In this document: one piece after another, positions 1 to 9,431 of the stretch
Layout of the letters: every line of letters starts with the position of its first letter
Numbering within the stretch: the first letter of the stretch is position 1
DNA from: Saccharicrinis sp963677345
Lineage (GTDB): Bacteria; Bacteroidota; Bacteroidia; Bacteroidales; Marinilabiliaceae
DNA length: 64,000 bases
Reading direction: 5' to 3'
Assembly (NCBI GenBank): GCA_963677345.2
Contig: CAXXLC010000029.1
Span: 62,001 to 126,000 of the forward strand
Notes under the pieces: generated by a model
Told to the model about the DNA's origin: nothing
The model's database searches: none
Seen by the model: the letters and a program-made list of their open reading frames with translations, nothing else
Program-made: the position numbers and the translations under genes

Positions 1-1
1 G

Positions 2-1090
2 GTTGGTGTGTTTTGTAAAAAGCTCGGTGGTCGAAGAATATTGTTAGTTACAGATGAAGGAGTCCTCAATACACAATGGTTTACTGAAGTGACTAATGAA
101 CTTCAAAAAAATTCTGTTGAATATATTGTTTTTTCTAAAGTATCACCTAATCCTCGGGATTTTGAAGTTATGAATGGCAAAAAAATCTTTGAAGAGAATA
201 TGTGTAATATGCTTTTGGCATTAGGTGGAGGCAGTGTGATGGATTGTGCCAAAGGTATTGGAATTGTAGCGTCAAATGATGGTCATATTACCCAATATGA
301 AGGAGTGGATATGATAAATGTTCCTATTCCACCTTTAGTTTGTATTCCTACAACCGGTGGAACTGCTGCAGATGTTTCGCAATTTGCAATTATTAATAAT
401 ACTGAAGGAAGATATAAGTTTGCAATTATAAGTAAGGCTGTAGTACCTGATGTGGCATTGATAGATCCTATGGTGTTGACAAGTATGGATTCATTTTTAA
501 CAGCGTGTACAGGTCTGGATGCTTTATCTCACGCATTTGAAGCTTTTGTTTCCAACGCAAATTCACCATTTACCGATTTGTATTCTCTTGAAGCCATCAG
601 GTTAATAAAAGGTAACTTGAAAAGCTGTATTGATAATCCTGGTGATCTTCAAGCTCGTGGAAAAATGATGTTGGCTAGTTTATATGCTGGGTTAGCTTTT
701 TCTAATGCAAGTTTAGGTTGCGTTCACTCCATTGCTCATAGTTTGGGAGGATACCTCGATTTACCTCATGGGGAGTGTAATGCAATTCTGTTACCTCATG
801 TGGTAAATTATAATTTTGAAGCAGCATCTGAACGTTATATTAAAATTGCACAGATTTTTAATATCTCTAAAACTCATGTGAGTGAAAATAAATTAAAAAA
901 TATTTTTATTGAAGAATTATTAAAGTTCAAGAGTAGCTTAGGTATTTTAAATACATTAAGTAATAAAGGTGTTAATGCTGATATTATTCCTTTAATAGCG
1001 TCAAATGCAATTAATGATCCGTGCAATGCAACAAATCCAAAACCACCTGTAAAATCAGATTTAGAAGTAATTTGTAAAGAAGCTTTGTGA
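2..1090 (+). CDS. iron-containing alcohol dehydrogenase, ErcA-like (5' partial)
   Basis: Group III (iron) alcohol dehydrogenase fold. The frame is open to the window edge and begins inside the Rossmann-like domain, so the true start lies upstream. Counting from a GTG at position 8, the nucleotide-binding GGGSVMDCAK lies near residues 73-82 and PTTGGTAADV near 114. The four family metal ligands are all present: D171 and H175 in GLDALSHAFEAF, H240 in VHSIAHSLGG and H254 in DLPHGE. A PAS histidine kinase starts 3 bp after the stop, so the two are surely co-transcribed. In Pseudomonas the ErcA alcohol dehydrogenase is encoded beside a sensor kinase and acts in regulating ethanol oxidation, so a sensory role is plausible here. 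That role is inferred from context; an ordinary alcohol dehydrogenase remains possible. Confidence 0.85.
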   Translation, partial: VGVFCKKLGGRRILLVTDEGVLNTQWFTEVTNELQKNSVEYIVFSKVSPNPRDFEVMNGKKIFEENMCNMLLALGGGSVMDCAKGIGIVASNDGHITQYEGVDMINVPIPPLVCIPTTGGTAADVSQFAIINNTEGRYKFAIISKAVVPDVALIDPMVLTSMDSFLTACTGLDALSHAFEAFVSNANSPFTDLYSLEAIRLIKGNLKSCIDNPGDLQARGKMMLASLYAGLAFSNASLGCVHSIAHSLGGYLDLPHGECNAILLPHVVNYNFEAASERYIKIAQIFNISKTHVSENKLKNIFIEELLKFKSSLGILNTLSNKGVNADIIPLIASNAINDPCNATNPKPPVKSDLEVICKEAL

Positions 1091-1093
1091 TTA

Positions 1094-2293
1094 ATGGAGA
1101 AAGATTGGGATAAATATAGAGATAAGATAATAGGCTTGGGAGAACATTCTTTGCATAAGAGTTATTATCCTGAATTACAAAAGAAAATAGATAGTTTGGA
1201 AATGTCGCAGCAAAATTTACAAACTATTATTAATAGTATCAGTGATGCAATTATAATTCATGATGAGGATGGTAGATTTTTAGCCTTAAATGATAAGGCA
1301 ATTTCAATGTTTCAGGTTAGAAATGAAAATTGTAATATTTTCCATGTGTATGATATTACATCTCAAAAGCAAGATGTTTCAGATTTAAAAGATATTTGGT
1401 CAAAGGTTTTGGGTAGTCAACCCCAGGTATTTGAGTGGATTTGCAAACAGATGAATACCGATGTGGAGTTGGAAACTCAGGTTAGCTTAAGTCCGACTTT
1501 ATGGAATGGAAAGACTGCCATTGTGGCAGTAGTTCGTGATTTTTCTGAACGAAAAAAGTTCGAAAATGAGTTAATATTGGCAAAAGAAAAGGCAGAAGAG
1601 GCAAATCAATTAAAAACAGAGTTTTTAAATAATATGTCACATGAGATTCGTACTCCGATGAATGGGATTATAGGATTTGCGGATATGTTGGCTGATAGTT
1701 CTTTAACTCAGGATTTAAGAGAGTCTTATTCAAAAATAGTGCAGCAAAGTAGCTATGAGCTTTTAAATATTATTGATAATATTCTTGAAATATCAAAGTT
1801 GGTAACAAAACAAATCCCATTGTTTGAAGAGGCTTTTAGCCTGAATGAATTATATAAGGAATTGAATCATCATTTTCATTCCAGATCAATAGAAAGTGAT
1901 ATTCCAATAAATATAAAAACTGAGTTGAGTGATTTTGATAGTTATATCATCACAGATAAAACCAAACTTTATAAGATTTTACATATCCTGTTAGAGAATG
2001 CTTTTAAGTTTACAGAAAATGGATTTATTGAGATTGGCTATACTATCAAAAATAGAATAATTGTTTTGTATGTTAAAGATACTGGAATTGGTGTTTTTCC
2101 GAAAAATAAAGAACTGATCTTTGAACGATTCTCAAAAGTAAACAAGGATATTTCAAAAGGAGGTTTAGGTTTAGGACTTGCAATAGCCCAGGAATATACG
2201 CGTTTATTAGGAGGGCAGATATCTATTGATTCAGAAAGAGGAAAAGGTTCTACTTTTTATCTGAAAATGCCATTTAAACCTTTGGTGGGTTAA
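1094..2293 (+). CDS. PAS-domain sensor histidine kinase
   Basis: A 399-residue cytoplasmic histidine kinase. A short coiled N-terminus (about 25-45) leads into a PAS domain (about 45-155). Next comes a HisKA dimerisation helix whose H-box is NNMSHEIRTPMNG, giving H183 as the phospho-acceptor. The HATPase domain follows (about 285-395), with N-box LLENAFKF, G1 box DTGIGV and G2 box GLGLGLAIA. There is no membrane segment and no receiver domain, so it probably passes phosphate to a separate response regulator that is not in this window. It starts 3 bp after the iron alcohol dehydrogenase stop codon and a terminator-like hairpin follows, so the pair form one transcript. The signal could be a small molecule seen by the PAS domain or by the dehydrogenase partner; nothing in the sequence tells which. 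Confidence 0.9.
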   Translation: MEKDWDKYRDKIIGLGEHSLHKSYYPELQKKIDSLEMSQQNLQTIINSISDAIIIHDEDGRFLALNDKAISMFQVRNENCNIFHVYDITSQKQDVSDLKDIWSKVLGSQPQVFEWICKQMNTDVELETQVSLSPTLWNGKTAIVAVVRDFSERKKFENELILAKEKAEEANQLKTEFLNNMSHEIRTPMNGIIGFADMLADSSLTQDLRESYSKIVQQSSYELLNIIDNILEISKLVTKQIPLFEEAFSLNELYKELNHHFHSRSIESDIPINIKTELSDFDSYIITDKTKLYKILHILLENAFKFTENGFIEIGYTIKNRIIVLYVKDTGIGVFPKNKELIFERFSKVNKDISKGGLGLGLAIAQEYTRLLGGQISIDSERGKGSTFYLKMPFKPLVG

Positions 2294-2327
2294 AATACTC
2301 CATTAGCCTTTTTTTATATATAAATAA

Positions 2328-2358
2328 AAAGCTGGAAATCATTCTGATCACCAGCTTT
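2328..2358. terminator. bidirectional hairpin terminator
   Basis: The arms AAAGCTGG (2328-2335) and CCAGCTTT (2351-2358) pair perfectly. The hairpin lies between the convergent kinase and miaB genes, with an A-run on its left side (a T-run on the minus strand), so it probably serves mainly miaB. Confidence 0.7.
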
Positions 2359-2384
2359 GAAAATGTCTTTATAAATGTAACTAA

Positions 2385-3725
2385 TTAGCAGGTAACAGTA
2401 TTCTTCACTAATTCTCCTTCTATAGAGAATCTTGCTGCACCTGTAACTTTTAGCTCTACAATTTGTCCAATTAAATTAAGATCATCAGATTCTAACCTTA
2501 CAACTATTTTACCATCAGTATGTCCTGATAAGTATCCATCTTTACGATCTTTTTCTCTGACTAAAACCTTTACAGTTTTTCCTATAAGAGATTTGTTGTA
2601 TTCGTAAGTATGCTTTTGAAGTTCTTCACTCAATACCGCATATCTGCGTTTTTTCTCTTCAAGAGGAATGTTGTCTTCCCATCTGTAAGAAGCAGCTCCA
2701 GGACGAGGAGAATACATAGCAATATAAGCCATATTGTATTTAAACTCTTCCATTGCTTTACGGGTATTTTCAAACTGTTCTTCTGTTTCATCAGTAAAAC
2801 CAACAATAATATCAGTAAATACTGTTGCCTGGGGAAGAATGCTTCTTAACGATTGCATTGTTTTACGATATTTTTCCATGGAGTGCTTACGGTTCATCTT
2901 AATCAAAACCTTTTCATCTCCACTCTGAATAGGGAAGTGTATTTGCTTTCCTAAGCAGTTGTATTTTGCAATAATATGGAAAATATCATCAGTCATATCT
3001 CTTGGGTGAGGAGAGGTGAAATAAACCCAAAACTCATGATCAATTTCTTCACCAATCTGTCCTACTTTTTCTAATAATTCAGGGAAAGTGAGCTCGTCAC
3101 CTTTTTTATCTAATCCGTAAGAATTAACATTCTGCCCTAAAAGGGTAATTGATTTGTATCCTTTTTGGGCAAGACTTCTAACTTCATCCAGAATTTCCTG
3201 TGAAGGTCTTGATACTTCTCGTCCTCGTGTATATGGTACTGCACAATACGTGCAAAATTTATTACATCCATTTTGAATTGGAATAAAAGCTTCGAAATTT
3301 GAGTCATATTTAGGCTTTACGTTCCAGAATAGTTGAATCTCGTCAATGGCATTGTTTGGTTCTGCAATTAATGATAATGGATTTGTAATACCATATTCAC
3401 CAAGCATTTTAGGGAATTGAGGTAACTCCGGCATTGCAAAAACAATGTCAAATAATTTTAAAAATTTCTCTTTGTCGGCTGGGAGAATACAACCTGAAAT
3501 AAATGTGATTAAGTTTTTGTTGTTCTTCCATTTGTTCCACTTGGCAATTTTGTTGTAAACTTTGTCAATTGCTTTTTGACGCACAGAACAAGCTAAAATT
3601 CCAATGATATTAGCATCTTCTTCATTATCAACTTTTGTGCATCCTGCTGCATCGAGTACTGACGCCACACGCTCCGAGTCACTTAAATTCATTTGACACC
3701 CCAATGTCAGTAAAAAGTACTTCAC
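2385..3725 (-). CDS. miaB: tRNA-2-methylthio-N6-dimethylallyladenosine synthase MiaB family
   Basis: Radical-SAM methylthiotransferase that adds the 2-methylthio group to isopentenyl-adenosine 37 of tRNAs reading UNN codons. Of its 446 residues, the N-terminal UPF0004 domain carries three cluster-binding cysteines: C10 in TLGCQMN, C46 in ILACSVRQ and C79 in FISGC. The radical SAM cysteines are C154, C158 and C161 in CNKFCTYC, followed by VPYTRGRE, which is typical of MiaB rather than RimO. The C-terminal part (about 375-440) fits a TRAM RNA-binding domain. The gene stands alone, convergent with the kinase and sharing its terminator. MtaB is the main alternative, but the LGCQMN and TRGRE signatures favour MiaB. 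Confidence 0.88.
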   Translation of the reverse strand: MKYFLLTLGCQMNLSDSERVASVLDAAGCTKVDNEEDANIIGILACSVRQKAIDKVYNKIAKWNKWKNNKNLITFISGCILPADKEKFLKLFDIVFAMPELPQFPKMLGEYGITNPLSLIAEPNNAIDEIQLFWNVKPKYDSNFEAFIPIQNGCNKFCTYCAVPYTRGREVSRPSQEILDEVRSLAQKGYKSITLLGQNVNSYGLDKKGDELTFPELLEKVGQIGEEIDHEFWVYFTSPHPRDMTDDIFHIIAKYNCLGKQIHFPIQSGDEKVLIKMNRKHSMEKYRKTMQSLRSILPQATVFTDIIVGFTDETEEQFENTRKAMEEFKYNMAYIAMYSPRPGAASYRWEDNIPLEEKKRRYAVLSEELQKHTYEYNKSLIGKTVKVLVREKDRKDGYLSGHTDGKIVVRLESDDLNLIGQIVELKVTGAARFSIEGELVKNTVTC

Positions 3726-3801
3726 AATTCTATATTTTGATGATAGTTAAAATTAAAACACAAAAATATGTTTTGCTTTATATTTCTTTAATTTATCTGG
3801 T

Positions 3802-4461
3802 TTAAAAATACACTTCTGCATGAATCTGTTCGTTGGATATTCCTTTTTCTTCTAAAATATCATAAGCATCATGTATCATATTGCAATTTCCGCACAAATA
3901 TACTTCAGAATCTTTATCTATCATTACTTCTTGTAAATAATTTGTAATCCGACCAGTATAATCTCCACTTTGATCGCGAGAAGAACATAAAATATATCTA
4001 TCATTTTCATATTCATCTCGTTCGTATCCCTCTGCAGCGGTTCTTACACCGTGTAATATTTTATAATCCAGATCAGGCATACTTTTAGTCATGCTATGAA
4101 ATGGAGAAATTCCTGTACCCGTTGCAATCAATAAAAATTTCTTTGATTTAACCTTTTCTTCCTGTAAAGTGAAATACCCTACAGGTTCTTCTACAACAAC
4201 ATTATCTCCGGCCTTTAAGCCTTTTAATACAGGAGTAACCAAACCATTTTGAACCTCTTTTACTAATATTTCTATAAAAGGGTCGATTTCTGCACTGTAA
4301 ATTGAATATTCCCTGGTGTGTATTCCGTTAGGTGGTCCAACACAAATGTGCTGTCCTGCTTTAAAATCCAGCCCGTTTTTTTCAAAGCGAATTACGAACG
4401 TAGAATCTGTTAAATGACGAACTTCTAAAATTTGATGCAAGTTTAATCTTTTGCGCGACAT
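3802..4461 (-). CDS. ferredoxin-NADP reductase-like FAD/NAD(P)-binding oxidoreductase
   Basis: A 219-residue soluble flavoprotein of the FNR superfamily. The FAD-binding barrel carries the R-x-Y-S signature as TREYSIYSA (R50). The pyridine-nucleotide domain carries GTGISPF (115-121), and the C-terminal YLCGNCNMIHD is the usual contact near the nicotinamide. It lacks a fused 2Fe-2S domain, so it should exchange electrons between NADPH and a separate ferredoxin or flavodoxin. The length fits short bacterial Fpr proteins. It is a single gene on the minus strand, 76 bp upstream of the miaB start and divergent from ppk1. The partner and the direction of electron flow cannot be read from the sequence. 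Confidence 0.82.
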   Translation of the reverse strand: MSRKRLNLHQILEVRHLTDSTFVIRFEKNGLDFKAGQHICVGPPNGIHTREYSIYSAEIDPFIEILVKEVQNGLVTPVLKGLKAGDNVVVEEPVGYFTLQEEKVKSKKFLLIATGTGISPFHSMTKSMPDLDYKILHGVRTAAEGYERDEYENDRYILCSSRDQSGDYTGRITNYLQEVMIDKDSEVYLCGNCNMIHDAYDILEEKGISNEQIHAEVYF

Positions 4462-4640
4462 ATTTTAATTTTTATTTAATTTAAATAGTTATAAGTTGTC
4501 ATTCTAAACTCATATCTTCGTAAAATGTTCATCATAAAATATGAGATTTAACTGTTTTTGTTTAATAGATATTTTCTATTTTTAATCATTTGAAATCTGA
4601 TATCTGTATCGTAAAACACTTTAAAAAACTTTAGTTCGCT

Positions 4641-6683
4641 ATGGCAATGGAAAACTTTAGAAGCAAGGAGATTAGCTGGCTGTCATTTAATGAAAGGGTA
4701 CTGCAGGAAGCCTCGAGAAAGAATGTACCACTTATTGAACGTATAAAGTTTTTAGGTATTTATTCCAATAATATGGATGAGTTCTTCAGGGTGCGCGTAG
4801 CTGTATTAAAAAGGATTGTTCAGTTAGATAAAGATACCGTATTTGAAGGTGGGGCACCAAAAGATATTTTAAAAGAAATACATAATGAGGTTATTAAACA
4901 ATCACGAAGGTTTGCTAAAACCTATGATGATATTATTGCAGGCTTGGAGGAAGAAGGTATTTATTTAATTAATGAAAATGCACTCACTGACGATCAAGGC
5001 GTTTTTGTGAAGAGGTATTTTCAAAAGAAAGTTCGTGGCTATTTAATGCCAATCATTATTTCTAAAAAGCGTGAACTTCCTGATTTGTCTGATAATGGTA
5101 TTTATCTTGGGGTATATCTTCAGGATTTAATGCATGCTAAAGATAACTATGCTCTGATAGAGATACCATCATCCTTAGATAGATTTGTATTATTACCTTC
5201 TAATGATGGTAAAAAATATGTAATGCTCCTGGATGATGTTATCAGGTATGAGTTAAAGGATATTTTTTATATGTTTAAGTTCGATCGTATTTCTGCGTAC
5301 ACTTTTAAGTTAACCAGGGATGCAGAATTGGATATTAATGATGATATTTCAGAAAGTTATGTGAAAAAGATTTCTAAAGGATTAGAGCGAAGAAAAGAAG
5401 CGGCTCCGGTAAGGTTTGTTCACGATAAAAATATGCCGGATGAGATGTTGTCTCTACTTCTAAAGAAATTGGATTATACAACTGAAGATGCCGTAATAAG
5501 AGGAGGTCGATATCATAATTTTAAAGACTTTATTAATTTTCCTAAATTTGGAGCTAAGAATATGACTTATGATTCTTTGCCTCCAATATTTCATAAGCAG
5601 ATACCACCTCAAACATCATTATTCAGGTTAATTACCAAACGCGATATTTTACTTCATTATCCATATCATTCATTTTCTCACTTTATTGACTTTTTGCGTG
5701 AAGCATCTATAGATCCTACTGTAAGAGAAATTAAGATTACTATTTACAGGGTTGCTCGTAATTCTGCTGTTATGAAGGCTTTACGTAATGCTGCACGTAA
5801 TGGTAAAAAGGTTGTGGCCATTATGGAGTTACAAGCCCGGTTTGATGAAAAAGCGAATATTGGTTATGCTAATAAATTAAAAGAAGCCGGAGTTAAGGTT
5901 ATTTTTGGTGTTCCTGGATTAAAAGTTCACTCTAAGTTGTGTTTGGTTACACGTAAGGAGAAAGCAAACCTTGTTAATTATGCTTGCGTGGGAACTGGTA
6001 ATTTTAATGAAGATAGCGCCTCAATATTTGCAGATCATTTGCTGATGACTCGTCATGTTGGTATCGCAAAAGAGGTAGCTGCAGTATTTGACTTTTTTAG
6101 TAAGAACTATAACATACCTACTTTTGAGCATTTATTGGTTTCACCATTCTATTTAAGAAATGCCATAGAAAATAATATTCAAAAAGAAATTGAAAATGCA
6201 TCCTTAGGTAAAAAGGCCTACATCTATTTTAAAGTAAATAATTTGGTTGATTATGATATTATTCAATTATTGTACGAAGCTAAAAAGAAAGGTGTTGAAG
6301 TTATTTTAAATGTTAGAGGTATGTTTTCTTTATTGTCAGAGTTTGATACGCCGGAAAATGCTATTGAATCATTTGGAATCATTGACAGATACCTGGAGCA
6401 TTCCAGGATTTATGTTTTTTGCAATAATGGTGATGAAAAGATTTATATATCTTCGGGAGATTTTATGACCCGAAACCTGGATCGAAGAATTGAAGTTGCT
6501 TGTCCAATTTATAATAAAGAGCATAAAAAAGAAATTCTTACCATGCTGGATATGCAGCGTAAAGATAATTGTTCTGCCAGGATATTAAATAATACCTTGG
6601 ATAATCAATTTAGAAATAACAACCCGGAACTGACGGAATATAGATCACAGATTAAATTTTATGAGTGGTTAAGAGATAAATAA
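4641..6683 (+). CDS. ppk1: polyphosphate kinase 1
   Basis: Reversibly transfers the terminal phosphate of ATP to inorganic polyphosphate. At 680 residues it has the full family length. The N-terminal domain starts with the characteristic RSKEISWLSFNERVL and YSNNMDEFF motifs. The autophosphorylated histidine is H430 in LKVHSKLCLV, and GTGNFNEDSA follows about 24 residues later; a second phospholipase D-like half contains RNLDRRIEV. The start at 4641 is followed by MAMENFRS, and a second ATG two codons later would also serve. It is monocistronic here, with no ppx neighbour. It supports stress storage of phosphate, and its regulation is not evident. Confidence 0.96.
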   Translation: MAMENFRSKEISWLSFNERVLQEASRKNVPLIERIKFLGIYSNNMDEFFRVRVAVLKRIVQLDKDTVFEGGAPKDILKEIHNEVIKQSRRFAKTYDDIIAGLEEEGIYLINENALTDDQGVFVKRYFQKKVRGYLMPIIISKKRELPDLSDNGIYLGVYLQDLMHAKDNYALIEIPSSLDRFVLLPSNDGKKYVMLLDDVIRYELKDIFYMFKFDRISAYTFKLTRDAELDINDDISESYVKKISKGLERRKEAAPVRFVHDKNMPDEMLSLLLKKLDYTTEDAVIRGGRYHNFKDFINFPKFGAKNMTYDSLPPIFHKQIPPQTSLFRLITKRDILLHYPYHSFSHFIDFLREASIDPTVREIKITIYRVARNSAVMKALRNAARNGKKVVAIMELQARFDEKANIGYANKLKEAGVKVIFGVPGLKVHSKLCLVTRKEKANLVNYACVGTGNFNEDSASIFADHLLMTRHVGIAKEVAAVFDFFSKNYNIPTFEHLLVSPFYLRNAIENNIQKEIENASLGKKAYIYFKVNNLVDYDIIQLLYEAKKKGVEVILNVRGMFSLLSEFDTPENAIESFGIIDRYLEHSRIYVFCNNGDEKIYISSGDFMTRNLDRRIEVACPIYNKEHKKEILTMLDMQRKDNCSARILNNTLDNQFRNNNPELTEYRSQIKFYEWLRDK

Positions 6684-6821
6684 TAATTTTCTTAAATCGT
6701 TTTTATTATTGAGATATATCATAGATGTATGTGTTTCTTATCAGCATATTTACATTTCAATTGTAATTGCACAGGTGTTTTGCTGCAATAAAGGAATATT
6801 TTATATTTAATAAACACTGAT

Positions 6822-7853
6822 ATGACAAAAATGAAAGCTTTGGTAAAAGCAAAGCCGGAGAGAGGAATCTGGATGGAGGAAATTGATATACCGGAAATTG
6901 GTGTAAATGATGTTTTAATCAAAGTTGTTAAATCGGCTATTTGTGGTACGGATTTACATATTTATTTGTGGGATGAGTGGGCTCAGAGAACAATAAATAC
7001 ACCAATGACCATTGGTCATGAATATGTAGGGTATGTTGCTAAAGTAGGCACGGAAGTTACTGAATTTAAAGAGGGAGACAGAGTTACCGGGGAAGGTCAT
7101 ATATCATGTGGACATTGTCGTAACTGTAGAAGAGGGCGTCAACATATATGCGAAAACTCTATCGGTATTGGAGTTAATACCAATGGTGCATTTGCCGAGT
7201 ATGTTAAAGTTCCGGCGTATAACGTTATGAAAGTGCATCCAAATATTTCTGATGATATTGCATCTATCATGGATCCATTTGGAAATGCTACTCATACTAC
7301 TTTAAGTTTTCCAATAATAGGAGAGGATGTTGTTGTAACAGGTTCAGGTTTAATCGGAAGTATGTGTGTTGCCATTGCTAAATTTGCCGGTGCTCGTTAT
7401 GTTGTTGCCACTGAGGTAAATGAATATCGTGCTGAACTGGCAAGAAAAATGGGTGCCACAAAGGTGATAAATCCATTAAAGGAAGATCTTAAAGATGTTG
7501 TGAAAGAGTTAAACATGAAAGGTTTTGATATTGGACTGGAGTGCTCCGGTAATCCTGTAGCATTTAATTCAATGTTGGATAATATGTATAATTCAGGTAA
7601 AATATCTTTGTTAGGAATTCAACCCTCACATACACAAATAGATTGGAGTAAAGTGATATTTAAAGGATTAACATTGAAAGGGATTTATGGTAGAGAAATG
7701 TTCGAAACCTGGTATCATATGGAACAAATGTTACTTTCAGGAATTGATTTAACACCAATGATTACACATCGTTTCCACGTTGATGATTTCCAAAAAGGTT
7801 TTGATATTATGGAAACAGGTAATAGTGGAAAAGTTATTTTAAATTGGGAATGA
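6822..7853 (+). CDS. tdh: L-threonine 3-dehydrogenase, zinc-dependent
   Basis: Medium-chain zinc dehydrogenase that oxidises L-threonine to 2-amino-3-ketobutyrate with NAD. The catalytic zinc site is C41 in SAICGTDLHIY with H66-E67 in GHEYVG. The structural zinc site is the four cysteines C96, C99, C102 and C110 in the segment ISCGHCRNC to QHIC. The motif CGTDLHIYxWDxWA is specific to threonine dehydrogenase. The nucleotide-binding loop is VTGSGLIGSMCV. The length of 343 residues is normal. A second start (MKALVKAK) three codons in matches other family members equally well. The usual partner kbl is not adjacent, so the second step is encoded elsewhere. A clear terminator follows. Confidence 0.94.
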   Translation: MTKMKALVKAKPERGIWMEEIDIPEIGVNDVLIKVVKSAICGTDLHIYLWDEWAQRTINTPMTIGHEYVGYVAKVGTEVTEFKEGDRVTGEGHISCGHCRNCRRGRQHICENSIGIGVNTNGAFAEYVKVPAYNVMKVHPNISDDIASIMDPFGNATHTTLSFPIIGEDVVVTGSGLIGSMCVAIAKFAGARYVVATEVNEYRAELARKMGATKVINPLKEDLKDVVKELNMKGFDIGLECSGNPVAFNSMLDNMYNSGKISLLGIQPSHTQIDWSKVIFKGLTLKGIYGREMFETWYHMEQMLLSGIDLTPMITHRFHVDDFQKGFDIMETGNSGKVILNWE

Positions 7854-7880
7854 TCAGAGTTTATAATACTTAATAATATA

Positions 7881-7912
7881 AAAAGCTGAGAAGTTCTATT
7901 CTCAGCTTTTTT
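7881..7912. terminator. bidirectional hairpin terminator
   Basis: A perfect 10-bp stem AAAAGCTGAG (7881-7890) with CTCAGCTTTT (7901-7910) and a 10-base loop, followed by TT. It is flanked by A and T runs, so it can stop both tdh and the convergent DUF6132 gene. Confidence 0.85.
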
Positions 7913-7913
7913 G

Positions 7914-8105
7914 TTATTTAATTGAAATCACTATACCGGTAAAAGAACCATATAAAATACTGTTTAATGGACTTGAAGTAATCGGACATGTTCCGGATGA
8001 ACATCCTATAAAATAATAATAGGCGTAACCAGCTAATCCTCCAATAACTATCCCAAAGGCTAGTTTTTTTAAATTTTGCTTTTTTATTTTTTCCCAAATC
8101 TTCAT
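7914..8105 (-). CDS. DUF6132 family small membrane protein
   Basis: A 63-residue protein with a basic N-terminus (KIWEKIKKQNLKK), a first membrane helix (about 15-33), then the conserved loop IGCSSGTCPITSSP and a second hydrophobic stretch to the C-terminus. The G-C-x-x-G-x-C-P-I-T-S-x-P loop between two helices is characteristic of the DUF6132 family of Bacteroidota, whose function is unknown. The two cysteines (IGC and GTC) may form a redox or metal-binding pair; that is inference. The gene shares its terminator with convergent tdh and is divergent from the secreted protein at 8152, with less than 50 bp between their starts. Confidence 0.75.
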   Translation of the reverse strand: MKIWEKIKKQNLKKLAFGIVIGGLAGYAYYYFIGCSSGTCPITSSPLNSILYGSFTGIVISIK

Positions 8106-8151
8106 AATTTCGAACAGTAATATTTTTACAAATATATTAAAATATATAATA

Positions 8152-9396
8152 ATGTATATATATCGTTTGTTTATTCTATTGTTTTTATTTACTGCTTCTT
8201 TAACTCATGCTCAGTTAAAAATTGAGGATTTAGAAAAGCAGGTATCTGAAATATCACATCTTGAAGATTTTCATGAAAAGGAATATCAGTTGGCTGAATT
8301 TGAAAAGGTATTTACTAATTTTTTACGAACTTTTAATCAGGAAGTAACGATACCCGATTCTTCATATGTCCAAATGACCAAGTCAAGTGATTCAAAATAT
8401 AAAGTATTTTATTATAATACTTACAAGGATGGAATTGTATACAGACTGGATTGGTATATTGTTTTTGGTGATGTATATAACCGACAGGTGATTCATTTTA
8501 TGGATAAATCTTTCTCTCATAAAGATAAAAGAGGGGTAGGAGAATTTAGACTGCACTTATCCCGATTGGCTGAAGGAGAACTGGACTTGTATCCATTAAC
8601 TTTTTCTTTTAAAGCAGATGGCAAAATATATCGTCAATATAAAGATATTGCGACTATTTGTATGTTTGAACAGTTTAAATATAGAGAATCTAAAAAAGAA
8701 AAAGTTGCTCTTAATGATTCAATTATGCAACGAATGAGGATTCTGTGGGCAAGTAAGGAGTATTTTAATGATATATTCAAAGGATTAACACGTATCTCAA
8801 CATTAATATCTGAGGATAAGAGGGTTAAAATTTGTACCTGGAATATTCCCTTAGAAAACTCAACAAATTTATTTTATGGAGCGGTTATTTGTAAGCATAA
8901 AGATGGAGAAATAAAATATTATGAATTAAATGATGATTCGGATAGAATGCGCTCCCCGGAAAAAGCAGTCTTGTCACCCCGAAAATGGTATGGTGCGGTG
9001 TATTATGATATGATTTCGGTTAAAGATAAAACATATGGAACATATTATATGCTTATTGGATATAAACCCAATGACGAGATGACCAAAAAGAAAGTTGTGG
9101 ATCCATTAATAGTGATGGATAATGTTACACCAAAATTTGGGCATTCCATATTTCAACAGGACAGGGTTATTGATAAGCGTTTGGTATTTGAGTATGCAGC
9201 CAGTGCTAATATGATGCTAAAATATGAAAAGCATAACGAACGCTTTGTTTTGGATCATTTGTCGCCTCCAAGTAGTTTGTATAAAGGAAATTATCGTATG
9301 TATGGACCCGATTTTTCATATGATAGTTATGTGTTGGAAAAAGGTAAATGGGTTCTGTATAAGGATGTAGATGTAAGAACTCTTGAGAACCATTAA
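8152..9396 (+). CDS. secreted protein of unknown function
   Basis: A 414-residue protein with a clear signal peptide (hydrophobic core LFILLFLFTA, cleavage after THA-Q near residue 20). The mature part is rich in tyrosine, lysine and aspartate, and contains repeated beta-strand-like segments such as YKVFYYNTYKDGIVYRLDW and YYMLIGYKPN. I recognise no catalytic motif or named domain. No lipobox cysteine follows the signal, so it should be released to the periplasm. It precedes the dipeptidyl peptidase III gene by 35 bp without a terminator between them, so the two are probably co-transcribed; a shared role in peptide use is only a guess. Confidence 0.8.
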   Translation: MYIYRLFILLFLFTASLTHAQLKIEDLEKQVSEISHLEDFHEKEYQLAEFEKVFTNFLRTFNQEVTIPDSSYVQMTKSSDSKYKVFYYNTYKDGIVYRLDWYIVFGDVYNRQVIHFMDKSFSHKDKRGVGEFRLHLSRLAEGELDLYPLTFSFKADGKIYRQYKDIATICMFEQFKYRESKKEKVALNDSIMQRMRILWASKEYFNDIFKGLTRISTLISEDKRVKICTWNIPLENSTNLFYGAVICKHKDGEIKYYELNDDSDRMRSPEKAVLSPRKWYGAVYYDMISVKDKTYGTYYMLIGYKPNDEMTKKKVVDPLIVMDNVTPKFGHSIFQQDRVIDKRLVFEYAASANMMLKYEKHNERFVLDHLSPPSSLYKGNYRMYGPDFSYDSYVLEKGKWVLYKDVDVRTLENH

Positions 9397-9431
9397 TGGG
9401 ATAAAGTGTTTTAATAAAAACAGTAATTAAA

